Source: Morinoia aosen
Taxonomy: Eukaryota > Arthropoda > Malacostraca > Amphipoda > Talitridae
Length of the DNA: 64,000 nt
NCBI GenBank assembly: GCA_030386875.1
Contig: CM059570.1
Location: forward strand, 29,875,422-29,939,421
Direction of reading: 5' to 3'
The position numbers were made by a program, and so were the translations under genes. Shown piece by piece: positions 22,334 through 33,776 of this stretch. The notes under the pieces were generated by a model that did not search any database, had not been told where the DNA came from, and worked only from the letters and a program-made list of their open reading frames with translations. Each line of letters opens with the position of its first letter. Position 1 is the stretch's first letter.

Positions 22334-22611
22334 TAGCGAGTGAGTTTCTTGGATCGTCGTCCCCACAGGTCTGGTGTAGTGATGGTCATGCGAGTGTGTT
22401 TGCATTTGTTTAGGTGAGTGTGCGAGTCATATTTCCTTGGAAAATATTGCAATTTTGCTTCAAGGAAATTCTGAAAAAATTGCAGTTTCATCATTTTCTA
22501 TACCACGTAAAGTGCGTTTAATTGGCTTAAGAATTTCCAAAAATTTATTTGCCAAAAGAAATACGGTAATAAATTTTGTCCGAAGTTTAGTGCAACGGAA
22601 ACACTTTAATA
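22334..22611. other. dpr 3' untranslated/flanking region
   Basis: AT-rich sequence. No clear AATAAA signal was identified before the Tc1 element at 22614, so the dpr polyadenylation site is not placed. Confidence 0.3.
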
Positions 22612-22613
22612 TA

Positions 22614-24198
22614 CAGTGGGGGCAAAATAATGCAACATATTGATTAAATCGCCAGATTCCATATTTCTAAACCGCGTACAGGTATGAAAATTGAACAATA
22701 AATAAAAAATATCGTGAAAAGGTTCATAATATATCTAAGACCCACATATATTTAACAGAAAGAATGTATATGAACATGTAAAATAAATACTTCAACAAAA
22801 GTTCACAACACATTTCCAGATACACAGACAACTTCCCTGCATAGCCGTTATTATTAATTATGGTTTCGAGACGTTTAGACTAGTTCACTACTATCCTTTT
22901 ACAAGCTTCTGTTGTAATCTTATTCCATTCTTCGATGCAAATTTATTGAGTTCAGTGATGTTCTTTGGATCTCTTTTCTGAGTCTTCAATTTCAATTCCC
23001 TCCACAAGTTTTCGATCGGATTCATGTCCGGGAATTGACTTGGCCATTCTAAAATGTTTATCTTCTTCATCCCCAACCATTCCTTGGTTTCGTTTGCAGT
23101 ATGCTTTGGATCGTTGTCTTGTTAGAAGCTCCATCCGCGCTTCAATTTTAACGAACGAGCTGGAGGTAGGAGTTGTTCTTTCAATATTTCACAACATTTC
23201 CTGTCATTCATGGTTCCTTCAATGATGTGAATTTTACCTTCCCCTGATGAACTGAAACATCCCCACGCCGTGATTGAGCCACCTATAAACTTAACAGTGA
23301 GTATGGTGCACTTTGGTGTTTCCTCATCGTTTTGTTACCTCCAAACATGGTTTGTGCTGTTTCTCCCAAATAGTCTGATTTTGGTTTTATCTGACCACAG
23401 TACTGAGTTCCACAACATTGCTGGCTTGTTCAAATGGTCATTGACACACTTCAGCCTAGCCTTGATGTTACGTTTCTGGAGAAGAGGTGTCCTACGAGGG
23501 GTAAGGGAGCGAAGACCTTCACGGCGTAGTACCGTGCTGATCTTGTGTTTGCTGGCTTTGATCCCAGATGCCTTGAGATCATCTTTCAGTTCTTTACGAG
23601 TAGCTTGAGGCCTCTGTACTATTGTTTGGGCCCATTTTCGAACAACACGGTCGTTAATCTCCCGTGGACGGCCAGTTTAAGGCTTGCTGAAAATCGTATC
23701 CCAGCATTTCCACTCACGGATTATGGTTCCAACCGAGGCTATAGGAACACAGTTGTGCACATATCTTCCGAAATACAAAACCTTCATTATGGAGCTCCAC
23801 AATACATTCGCGAAGGTCTTGGCTGAGGTCCTAATTCTTACCAGTGCTTACGACAATTCAGAACGAGAGAGCTGTTGTACCAATGGCACATTATTGGAGA
23901 TAAATGCTGACGAAAGATCGGTTGCTAAATAGGAAAATGTATTAAAACATTTTGGAATAATCATACAATAATTTGAATGCATTATATTGAGAAAACGTTG
24001 GGTGTTGTGAACTTTTGTTCCCGTATTTATTATACACATTCTTGAACATTTTTCTATTAAATATTTGGTGATTTTTAGATATATTATCAACCTTTTCATG
24101 CTATTTTTTATATATAGTTCAATTTTGTAATTTTACGTGATCTATAAATGTGTAATCCGGCAATTTCATCTAGGTGTTGTATTATTTTGCACCCACTC
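22614..24198 (-). mobile_element. Tc1-like transposon, 1585 bp, with TA target duplication
   Basis: The terminal inverted repeats are CAGTGGGGGCAAAATAATGC at the left and, read inward from the right, GAGTGGGTGCAAAATAATAC. Both ends are flanked by TA (22612-22613 and 24199-24200). The length of ~1.6 kb and the TA duplication are standard for Tc1. The transposase lies on the minus strand and is broken. It sits just beyond the dpr stop codon. Confidence 0.9.
22888..23830 (-). pseudogene. Tc1-like transposase, broken
   Basis: On the minus strand, in changing frames, the DDE catalytic core is readable: WGCFS (~23260), [12 protein letters not shown] (~23095-23125, second catalytic Asp) and [19 protein letters not shown] (~22990-23045, third acidic position in NPIENLW). 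An in-frame stop precedes QDNDPKHTA, and further frame breaks lie around 23190-23330. The enzyme cannot be active from this copy. Confidence 0.85.
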
Positions 24199-24599
24199 TA
24201 GCTACTTGTGGGCCCAAATAAGTTGTGACTTTTAAGGCATCCTATAATCAACACTATTTTAAGGTGTACCGTTATGTTTAACCTAATTGACTTAACATAG
24301 GGGCATGCTAGACTGATAAATAAATTAGATCTCTCTCAATTTGATGCTTAATTTTTACAAAAATAGTTAATATAGGCTAAATGGGAACAGTATATTACAA
24401 ACAACTATTAGGAGTACACAAACGATTCGTCATTGATCATGGCAAATTCTCTTATCAAGATAAGTCGTAGAAGAGAAAAAAATTGAAATGATTACTTTCT
24501 GTGATTATTATTTCGATGGGAAGAGGGATTCAACATTCGTTTTGAAAGCTTTGTAAGAACTTTTTCCTCGCATCGCACCAGGGTTCGCATTCCAATTCT

Positions 24600-26420
24600 T
24601 AGTTCCAATAAAGAAGATATAGACAAGGCTTCCAAAATCTCTGTTGTGACAGATTTTGACTCATATGGATGTTAGAGGTTATTTATATTTCAGGTTATAT
24701 TATAATGATGGGCCAGTTTGTGCAGTTAATAACTGTTTGATCTCTCTGTCGTCATCATCTGCTATTGTTTTGTACATGAAATTACATATGGAGAGTTTTT
24801 AGAGATCCAAAAGCGTAAGTAGTTTTATACTTTTGAATGAATCATTTGTGTAAGTATTACAATCTAATTTTTTTACTGCTTTAATGATTCTTTTATGTAG
24901 CCCGGATAGCAAGTTGGTTTAATTTTTGTCAATTCCGTGCCAGGCTTCTATTCCGTGTTGTAGACAAGGTGAAATGATCTTTCGATGAAGTAATTCTTCG
25001 GGCAGTGTAATTTTTACTTTATTTAGGATTCCAGCGGCTTTTGATAATTTAGTGCTGATACATGCAATATGCTATTTGAATTTCAGATGTATACAACTCT
25101 TTTAGTAATGGGAATTAGCACTCCCAGGGAGAAAATGTGAGGGCCCGAGCTGAAAGTTAGGTAGGCGTACTTTTTGTTGAAATAAAATGTTTTTTGTTAT
25201 GTTAAGGACCATCTTTTTTCAGTTCACTGCTGTCCTGTTTTTCAGCACCTACCACTTTCTTCTTCAACTTTGATCTTGTTTCTTAATCGTCTTTCTCAAC
25301 TTACTGTTTCTATGCTCTTTCTACATAAATTCCGCGTTCCCTCAACTCCATACTAAATTGTGCCTTTCTCCTTCCTGTCTTTGGATCTCACTTGTTGCTG
25401 ATAGGGAGGCTCAAACTAACTAATAATCTAATAATCTTCAGATTTTTATCTAATATAATGCCCCGGAACTTGCAAGAGTAGGTTTCTTCTATTTAACCAT
25501 CACCAATTGTAATGCTTGGAAGAGACACATTTCTCTTTTATAAGAAATAGTGTATTTTGTATCATCGATATTTAGACATTTTATTAGCTCCAAGTCACAT
25601 TGAAACCTTTTACAACTCATTATTTACGACTCCGCAATTAAAATTTGATTGTCATTTGGAAGAGCCACAGAGAGCGTGCTGTCTTCGGCAAAAAGTATGA
25701 ATTTAAAAAATGAAGTGGATTTAACTATATCGCTGGTAAAGATCAAAAAGAGGAGAGGCCCAAGGACAGACCCTTGTGGAACTCCATGGCTGATTGTCAG
25801 TAATTCCGACTGTGTGCATCGTCAATGCCAACATATTGCTTTCGATTTGTTATGTATGACTTGACACTCTTATGGAATGTCTAACTCTTCTAATGCCATA
25901 ACAGGGTACATAGTTTCGAAAGTAAAATGTTATTGTTCACGCAATCGAATGCTTTTCGGAAGTCGAGAAACACGGAGAAAACATCTTTCCATCATCTATA
26001 CTCGAGTGAAGGTATTGTAAATGATTTAATACAGCCTATATTGATGATTTTTTTAAAAAGAAAAATTTTTTGTTTATTGGAGAGAAAATATTTTTGTTCA
26101 AAATAAGAATACACTTTTTCAAACACAATTTTCTCGAATATTTGCCAATGATTGTTAGTAAAATGACAGGTCTGTAATTATTAATGTAAGTCTTATCACT
26201 CATTTTAAAATCGATGTCATTCTGGCAATTTTGAGAGAGTTTAGGAAAATACTCTGAAAAAGTAACTGGTTAATAATATTAGATATGAACGATGCTACCA
26301 CATGAGCAATAGCTTTATGAACTTTAGACGAGAACGTTTTTATTCTACTTGATGTATTTTTCAAGTTGTTTATGCATGCACTTACATCGGATGAATCAGT
26401 TCGCGTGAAGAAAAAGAATC
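24600..26420 (-). pseudogene. Non-LTR retrotransposon, reverse-transcriptase remnant
   Basis: Minus-strand pieces in order from 26400 down: SDKTYINNYRPVILLT (~26170-26205), FEKIVFEKVYSYFEQKYFLS (~26080-26145), VFLDFRKAFDCVNNNILLSK (~25920-25980), SHGVPQGSVLGPLLFLIF (~25750-25800) and FAEDST (~25680, where FADDT is usual). These are the conserved RT blocks of Jockey/CR1-type elements. C-terminal pieces (KAAGILNKVKITLPEELLHR ~25000-25060, YTNDSFKSIKLLTLLDL ~24800-24850) continue beyond a SINE insertion. Stops and frameshifts show it is dead. Confidence 0.85.
25090..25434 (+). mobile_element. SINE-like element, copy 7, inside the non-LTR remnant
   Basis: ATACAACTCTTTTAGTAATG, GGAATTAGCACTCCCAGGGA and the tail CTAACTAATAATCTAATAAT. 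The head hairpin is missing. TTCAGAT flanks both sides (~25083 and ~25437), a likely short target duplication. It separates two parts of the RT pseudogene, so it is younger than that insertion. Confidence 0.7.
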
Positions 26421-26629
26421 GTGTTCACGGATATGGTCAATTTAATCCATATGGTCAGTGGTTCACTAGAAATGCTATCGGCTATATTTTTGCCTATATA
26501 TACAAAAAAGTTGTAACCCACTGTTGCAATATCTTTTGGTCTTGTGATATTTTACATTATCTTGAACAATGGTGGCAATTTTCTTCGTAACATTATTATT
26601 TGGTTTATAAAAAATCGAAAATAATTTGC

Positions 26630-27700
26630 TTTAACATGAATGATAAGAAATTTTGAATATTTTTCACTCTGATTTTTTGGTGTAAAGAACCTAAGGGTAC
26701 CCCACTTATGGATACTTAGGCTTTAAAGTAAATGTCTAAAAATTTTCCCGATGCACAAGCAGTAATTGAAGCTCTTAAAAAGTTTTATCGCTTATGAAAA
26801 CATTGAATGATATATTGTAAAAATGTTGTAAGGCCCTAACGATTTTGAAAAAAAAATTAGGCATGATAAAAATGCTTGAAATTCATCAATTTCTTACTAA
26901 AAATCACGTGATGATGAGAAAACGCGGTTTTAAACGTGTTCTCAGATTGATTCACCCATGGAAAACACTGAAATTCAAATAGAGGATTTGGACCTAACCC
27001 TAAAAAGATTTCAGATACTTATAAAAATTTCTAGTCAAAGAGTTAGTTTTTCTTGATGTAAAGCCGAGTGTTGAACTTATTGAAAAGTTTCATCGCTTAT
27101 GGAAACAGTGATAACGTACAAAAATATTGTAAGACAATGCCCTGACATCTCTGACGAAAAATTTTGAATAATAAAATATTAGAAATTGTTTGATTTTTCA
27201 CTTGAAATAACTTGAGAATTTGAGGATTTAAAGTTATTCATATGTTGATTTCCTCTCGGAAACACTCAAAATTCATTTTGTGAATTTGAACCTTTTTCTA
27301 ACAGAAGATCATAAATACCGTATGAGATATTTAGAATAATTTCTGGTCACAAAATTTGTTTTCTTTCGTGTACAAACAAGTACTGAAGTCAGTCAGAAAG
27401 TTTTACCATTTTAGGAAACATTGAATGATGTGAAGAAATATTGCGAGGCTATACCCATACTGTTTTCACCAATAAATTCGCATATTATGTGCGAAATTCA
27501 ATGTTTCCATTAATTCGTGTGAACAGGAGTGAAACAATTGTTGAACATATTTACAGCGATTTTTTGTAAAAAAGTTGGAAGGGTATCCCCTTGTGGAACT
27601 TTAGGCTTGAAGATAAACATCTAGAAATTAAATGGAATTTTGTCCGTGAATAAATATTAAACAAGTTGTCAGAAAACTCATCAATTCCGAGAATTTCGTT
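26630..27700 (+). repeat. Diverged ~310-bp satellite, about three monomers
   Basis: Words recur at ~310-bp spacing: AAAAAGTTTTATCGCTTATG / AAAAGTTTCATCGCTTATGG / AAAGTTTTACCATTTTAGGA, then TGYAAAAATRTTGTAAG, then GAAATTNNTTGATTTNTCAC and CCCATGGAAAACACT / TCTCGGAAACACTC. A fourth monomer lies at 20230-20560. The low similarity points to an old array. Confidence 0.6.
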
Positions 27701-28009
27701 GAAAATTGTGCCTGAGCAAACTATTTCACCACGTAGATAATAAGACCTGAAGTTATGTTACATTTTTGGTGTTGCAATATTTATACGCTTTTTTAATAGG
27801 AGCTTAACCATTAGCAAAACATTGCCTCTGTTCAAAAGATTTTCAGTGTTTATGCTTGAATTTTTTTCTTCTGTAATGTCATAACCGCCGCACAAATTGA
27901 GAAGCATTCGTAGAGTTAGTTACATAGCCTTCCATTGATATATTAATTAGTATGGGATCATTCATTTGAAAAAAAAAGGCGAGGCAAAATACGAGTTTGA
28001 CGAAAATAA

Positions 28010-28015
28010 TTTATT
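28010..28015 (-). promoter_or_regulatory. Candidate polyadenylation signal AATAAA
   Basis: AATAAA reads on the minus strand 68-73 bases after the stop codon of the candidate exon at 28083-28193. Such hexamers are frequent by chance in AT-rich DNA. Confidence 0.3.
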
Positions 28016-28082
28016 AAAATAATTATAAAAATACGATTATAACTTGGAAATCTAATACATATTTGTTTTCAGAACAGGAAGC

Positions 28083-28193
28083 CTACAATGCAGAGGCTGC
28101 TGCGAGAGGCTTAACAGCGACGTCATTTAGCTCGAAGACTTCTTTTCCGTTTGAAGGCGATCTACTCTTCAAATATTCTTCATCTTCTTCCAT
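28083..28193 (-). CDS. Possible terminal exon of an unidentified gene
   Basis: A minus-strand frame follows a fair acceptor (GATGCTTGCTTTAG|ATG). It reads MEEDEEYLKSRSPSNGKEVF, then ELNDVAVKPLAAASAL and stop: an acidic, polar 36-residue tail with a balanced codon mix. AATAAA lies 68-73 bases beyond the stop on the same strand. The only open phase is 0, which does not follow transporter exon 6 (phase 2). The plus strand is also open (acceptor TTTTCAG at 28073), so the strand is not certain. No family is recognised. Confidence 0.4.
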   Translation of the reverse strand: MEEDEEYLKSRSPSNGKEVFELNDVAVKPLAAASAL

Positions 28194-28738
28194 CTAAAGC
28201 AAGCATCTGCACCCGAATGAACTCTTCTAATTTAATGTCATGTTTGTATTAGAAAAGCATTTAATAAGGTATATAACCCAACAGTAATTCATTCTAGAAT
28301 AGTATAAGTACTCTATTTTTGTAAATCCTATTGCTGTGAGAATGGAAATAAATATATAATTCGTCGTAGGTATAGGCTGGTCAATGTTGATAGACTGCAA
28401 ATCATATTAACTACAGTCCACATCAGAATTCAATATTGTGTTAAGCATCAGGTGGCCGTTTTACAACTCAAAGTATAACCTAAATCCGGGCTCTAAATTT
28501 TCGACTCCAAATGCTCCGAATTATTACCCCGAAATGGGTTGATGGAAAAAAAAGCAGCCAACGCTGCGAGTGAAACCGATTTTTACAGATATGAATAAGT
28601 GCGCCCGTACACTAAAATGTAATTAGTCGTTCATTGTACATAACTCCATTCATCATGTTCTATTAAAAAAACATGATTTTTGCTACCTTGGACATATTAA
28701 CTTGGACATAAAGGTTGATCAGGCACAAGCTATCGTTA

Positions 28739-31700
28739 CCACAGAGTCGGGGATACGGAGTCGGGGATACGGAGTCGGGGATACGGAGTCGGGGATACGG
28801 AGTCGGGGATACGGAGTCGGGGATACGGAGTCGGGGATACGGAGTCGGGGATACGGAGTCGGGGATACGGAGTCGGGGATACGGAGTCGGGGATACGGAG
28901 TCGGGGATACGGAGTCGGGGATACGGAGTCGGGGATACGGAGTCGGGGATACGGAGTCGGGGATACGGAGTCGGGGATACGGAGTCGGGGATACGGAGTC
29001 GGGGATGCGGAGTCGGGGATGCGGAGTCGGGGATGCGGAGTCGGGGATGCGGAGTCGGGGATGCGGAGTCGGGGATGCGGAGTCGGGGATGCGGAGTCGG
29101 GGATGCGGAGTCGGGGATGCGGAGTCGGGGATGCGGAGTCGGGGATGCGGAGTCGGGGATGCGGAGTCGGGGATGCGGAGTCGGGGATGCGGAGTCGGGG
29201 ATGCGGAGTCGGGGATGCGGAGTCGGGGATGCGGAGTCGGGGATGCGGAGTCGGGGATGCGGAGTCGGGGATGCGGAGTCGGGGATGCGGAGTCGGGGAT
29301 GCGGAGTCGGGGATGCGGAGTCGGGGATGCGGAGTCGGGGATGCGGAGTCGGGGATGCGGAGTCGGGGATGCGGAGTCGGGGATGCGGAGTCGGGGATGC
29401 GGAGTCGGGGATGCGGAGTCGGGGATGCGGAGTCGGGGATGCGGAGTCGGGGATGCGGAGTCGGGGATGCGGAGTCGGGGATGCGGAGTCGGGGATGCGG
29501 AGTCGGGGATGCGGAGTCGGGGATGCGGAGTCGGGGATGCGGAGTCGGGGATGCGGAGTCGGGGATGCGGAGTCGGGGATGCGGAGTCGGGGTTGCGGAG
29601 TCGGGGTTGCGGAGTCGGGGTTGCGGAGTCGGGGTTGCGGAGTCGGGGTTGCGGAGTCGGGGTTGCGGAGTCGGGGTTGCGGAGTCGGGGTTGCGGAGTC
29701 GGGGTTGCGGAGTCGGGGTTGCGGAGTCGGGGTTGCGGAGTCGGGGTTGCGGAGTCGGGGTTGCGGAGTCGGGGTTGCGGAGTCGGGGTTGCGGAGTCGG
29801 GGTTGCGGAGTCGGGGTTGCGGAGTCGGGGTTGCGGAGTCGGGGTTGCGGAGTCGGGGTTGCGGAGTCGGGGTTACGGAGTCGGGGTTACGGAGTCGGGG
29901 TTACGGAGTCGGGGTTACGGAGTCGGGGTTACGGAGTCGGGGTTACGGAGTCGGGGTTACGGAGTCGGGGTTACGGAGTCGGGGTTACGGAGTCGGGGTT
30001 ACGGAGTCGGGGTTACGGAGTCGGGGTTACGGAGTCGGGGTTACGGAGTCGGGGTTACGGAGTCGGGTTACGGAGTCGGGATTACGGAGTCGGGATTACG
30101 GAGTCGGGATTACGGAGTCGGGATTACGGAGTCGGGATTACGGAGTCGGGATTACGGAGTCGGGATTACGGAGTCGGGATTACGGAGTCGGGATTACGGA
30201 GTCGGGATTACGGAGTCGGGATTACGGAGTCGGGATTACGGAGTCGGGATTACGGAGTCGGGATTACGGAGTCGGGATTACGGAGTCGGGATTACGGAGT
30301 CGGGATTACGGAGTCGGGATTACGGAGTCGGGATTACGGAGTCGGGATTACGGAGTCGGGATTACGGAGTCGGGATTACGGAGTCGGGATTACGGAGTCG
30401 GGATTACGGAGTCGGGATTACGGAGTCGGGATTACGGAGTCGGGATTACGGAGTCGGGATTACGGAGTCGGGATTACGGAGTCGGGATTACGGAGTCGGG
30501 ATTACGGAGTCGGGATTACGGAGTCGGGATTACGGAGTCGGGATTACGGAGTCGGGATTACGGAGTCGGGATTACGGAGTCGGGATTACGGAGTCGGGAT
30601 TACGGAGTCGGGATTACGGAGTCGGGATTACGGAGTCGGGATTACGGAGTCGGGATTACGGAGTCGGGATTACGGAGTCGGGATTACGGAGTCGGGATTA
30701 CGGAGTCGGGATTACGGAGTCGGGATTACGGAGTCGGGATTACGGAGTCGGGATTACGGAGTCGGGATTACGGAGTCGGGATTACGGAGTCGGGATTACG
30801 GAGTCGGGATTACGGAGTCGGGATTACGGAGTCGGGATTACGGAGTCGGGATTACGGAGTCGGGATTACGGAGTCGGGATTACGGAGTCGGGATTACGGA
30901 GTCGGGATTACGGAGTCGGGATTACGGAGTCGGGATTACGGAGTCGGGATTACGGAGTCGGGATTACGGAGTCGGGATTACGGAGTCGGGATTACGGAGT
31001 CGGGATTACGGAGTCGGGATTACGGAGTCGGGATTACGGAGTCGGGATTACGGAGTCGGGATTACGGAGTCGGGATTACGGAGTCGGGATTACGGAGTCG
31101 GGATTACGGAGTCGGGATTACGGAGTCGGGATTACGGAGTCGGGATTACGGAGTCGGGATTACGGAGTCGGGATTACGGAGTCGGGATTACGGAGTAGGG
31201 ATTACGGAGTAGGGATTACGGAGTAGGGATTACGGAGTAGGGATTACGGAGTAGGGATTACGGAGTAGGGATTACGGAGTCGGGATTACGGAGTCGGGAT
31301 TACGGAGTCGGGATTACGGAGTCGGGATTACGGAGTCGGGATTACGGAGTCGGGATTACGGAGTCGGGATTACGGAGTCGGGATTACGGAGTCGGGATTA
31401 CGGAGTCGGGATTACGGAGTCGGGATTACGGAGTCGGGATTACGGAGTCGGGATTACGGAGTCGGGATTACGGAGTCGGGATTACGGAGTCGGGATTACG
31501 GAGTCGGGATTACGGAGTCGGGATTACGGAGTCGGGATTACGGAGTCGGGATTACGGAGTCGGGATTACGGAGTCGGGATTACGGAGTCGGGATTACGGA
31601 GTCGGGATTACGGAGTCGGGATTACGGAGTCGGGATTACGGAGTCGGGATTACGGAGTCGGGATTACGGAGTCGGGATTACGGAGTCGGGATTACGGAGT

Positions 31701-32627
31701 CGGGATTACGGAGTCGGGATTACGGAGTCGGGATTACGGAGTCGGGATTACGGAGTCGGGATTACGGAGTCGGGATTACGGAGTCGGGATTACGGAGTCG
31801 GGATTACGGAGTCGGGATTACGGAGTCGGGATTACGGAGTCGGGATTACGGAGTCGGGATTACGGAGTCGGGATTACGGAGTCGGGATTACGGAGTCGGG
31901 ATTACGGAGTCGGGATTACGGAGTCGGGATTACGGAGTCGGGATTACGGAGTCGGGATTACGGAGTCGGGATTACGGAGTCGGGATTACGGAGTCGGGAT
32001 TACGGAGTCGGGATTACGGAGTCGGGATTACGGAGTCGGGATTACGGAGTCGGGATTACGGAGTCGGGATTACGGAGTCGGGATTACGGAGTCGGGATTA
32101 CGGAGTCGGGATTACGGAGTCGGGATTACGGAGTCGGGATTACGGAGTCGGGATTACGGAGTCGGGATTACGGAGTCGGGATTACGGAGTCGGGATTACG
32201 GAGTCGGGATTACGGAGTCGGGATTACGGAGTCGGGATTACGGAGTCGGGATTACGGAGTCGGGATTACGGAGTCGGGATTACGGAGTCGGGATTACGGA
32301 GTCGGGATTACGGAGTCGGGATTACGGAGTCGGGATTACGGAGTCGGGATTACGGAGTCGGGATTACGGAGTCGGGATTACGGAGTCGGGATTACGGAGT
32401 CGGGATTACGGAGTCGGGATTACGGAGTCGGGATTACGGAGTCGGGATTACGGAGTCGGGATTACGGAGTCGGGATTACGGAGTCGGGATTACGGAGTCG
32501 GGATTACGGAGTCGGGATTACGGAGTCGGGATTACGGAGTCGGGATTACGGAGTCGGGATTACGGAGTCGGGATTACGGAGTCGGGATTACGGAGTCGGG
32601 ATTACGGAGTCGGGATTACGGAGTCGG
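28739..32627 (+). repeat. 14-bp minisatellite, ~278 copies, in ordered variant blocks
   Basis: The unit is GGAGTCGGGGATAC. Blocks run in order: GGGGATAC (28740-29003), GGGGATGC (29004-29583), GGGGTTGC (29585-29868), GGGGTTAC (29870-30060), then GGGATTAC (30070-32627). A run of six GGAGTAGGGATTAC units lies at 31190-31275. One 13-bp unit (one G lost) sits at the fourth/fifth block boundary. The frames of up to 836 codons come from the period not being a multiple of 3 and from the lack of stops. Confidence 0.97.
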
Positions 32628-33450
32628 GCCAATTTGGGGTATGTTAACATGCAGGAAATTTTCATGAAGCAGGGCAGATGAACAAGTTATGAGTTTATAA
32701 CCATATGTAAATTGTGAATGGTAATCGAAATATGTATGTTATGTCTATAGCGGATAAAGCCGCCGTCTTAATAAGCAATTTATTAATTAAAAGAATAAAA
32801 TGTACGAATTATGAGGTTTCACTATGTATTTCGTTAATAAACTATTTCAAAAAGTATTTATCGGAATAACATGAATACTAGAAAAAAATGGTTACTGGCG
32901 TTTTCAGTACGAACAAATGCACGTGTGAGACGCGTTCTGCAGGTTCGCCTGCGCGTTGTGTACTCCGTGAATAAGAACTCGTCTCCATTAACTAATATGC
33001 TTAACTCGACTGATAACACTGAAAAAAAATTCATCTACCGAAAGAAATTCCAATTCCAATAAATTCGTCCATATAATATATTGAGTTCACCGTTATCACG
33101 TCATGTAATTACCGAAGAGATTGTAAGTGATCTTACCTTACTAAAAAAAAAAAGCTTAAAAGAGGAATACGAGAGTAGAACTCTACAAATTACCAAGATC
33201 TGTGTTACACTCGCGCAAAACGTTGCTGACGGTCTACGGGAATTATACATAATATTTAAATGCGTCATATGATGGCGCACACGTCGATTGCATTGAAGAA
33301 ACAATTGAGCAAAAGTAGTATTTAATAGGTTGCTTTGGAAACCTGCATTGTAATTCAGAATGAAATTCTGATTGACATACATTACAGAATATTTGAGTCT
33401 TTAGTGGAATTCAAATTGAAAGTGAGAAACTCGAGCTATGTCTTTCATAT
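32628..33450. other. AT-rich DNA, nothing recognised
   Basis: Short open frames of about 60 codons occur on both strands, without motif, splice context or homology that I can name. Confidence 0.35.
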
Positions 33451-33454
33451 TAGA

Positions 33455-33776
33455 TTATATTTTAGTTCAAGTCTCCCTACCACAAAAAAAAAGAGCGTAT
33501 CTAAGAGAGGAAGGCACCATTCAGTATGGAGATAAGGGAATACGGAATCTATGCAGAAGGAGCATAGAAACAGTAAGTTGAGAAAGAAGTTCATAAAACG
33601 AGATACAAGTTGAAGAAGAAAATAGTGTGTACTGAAAAGCAGGACAGCAGTCAAACGAAAAAGGTGATCCTTAACATAGCAAAATAATACATTTCAACAA
33701 AAAGAAGGAAACCTAACTCTCAGCTCGGGCCCTCACACATTTCCCCCCTGGGAGCGCTAATTCCCATAGATACTCG
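33455..33776 (-). mobile_element. SINE-like element, copy 8
   Basis: The minus-strand head GGGAATTAGCGCTCCCAGGG lies near 33770 and the tail GGGAGACTTGAACTAAAATA near 33475. It is in the sense direction of the transporter gene. Confidence 0.7.

Noticed and set aside
28702-31212. 836-codon frame from the 14-bp array as a Gly/Arg-rich structural protein
   Set aside because: Three plus frames are open together and end where a TAG arises in the GGAGTAGGG variant block; this is array composition, not selection.
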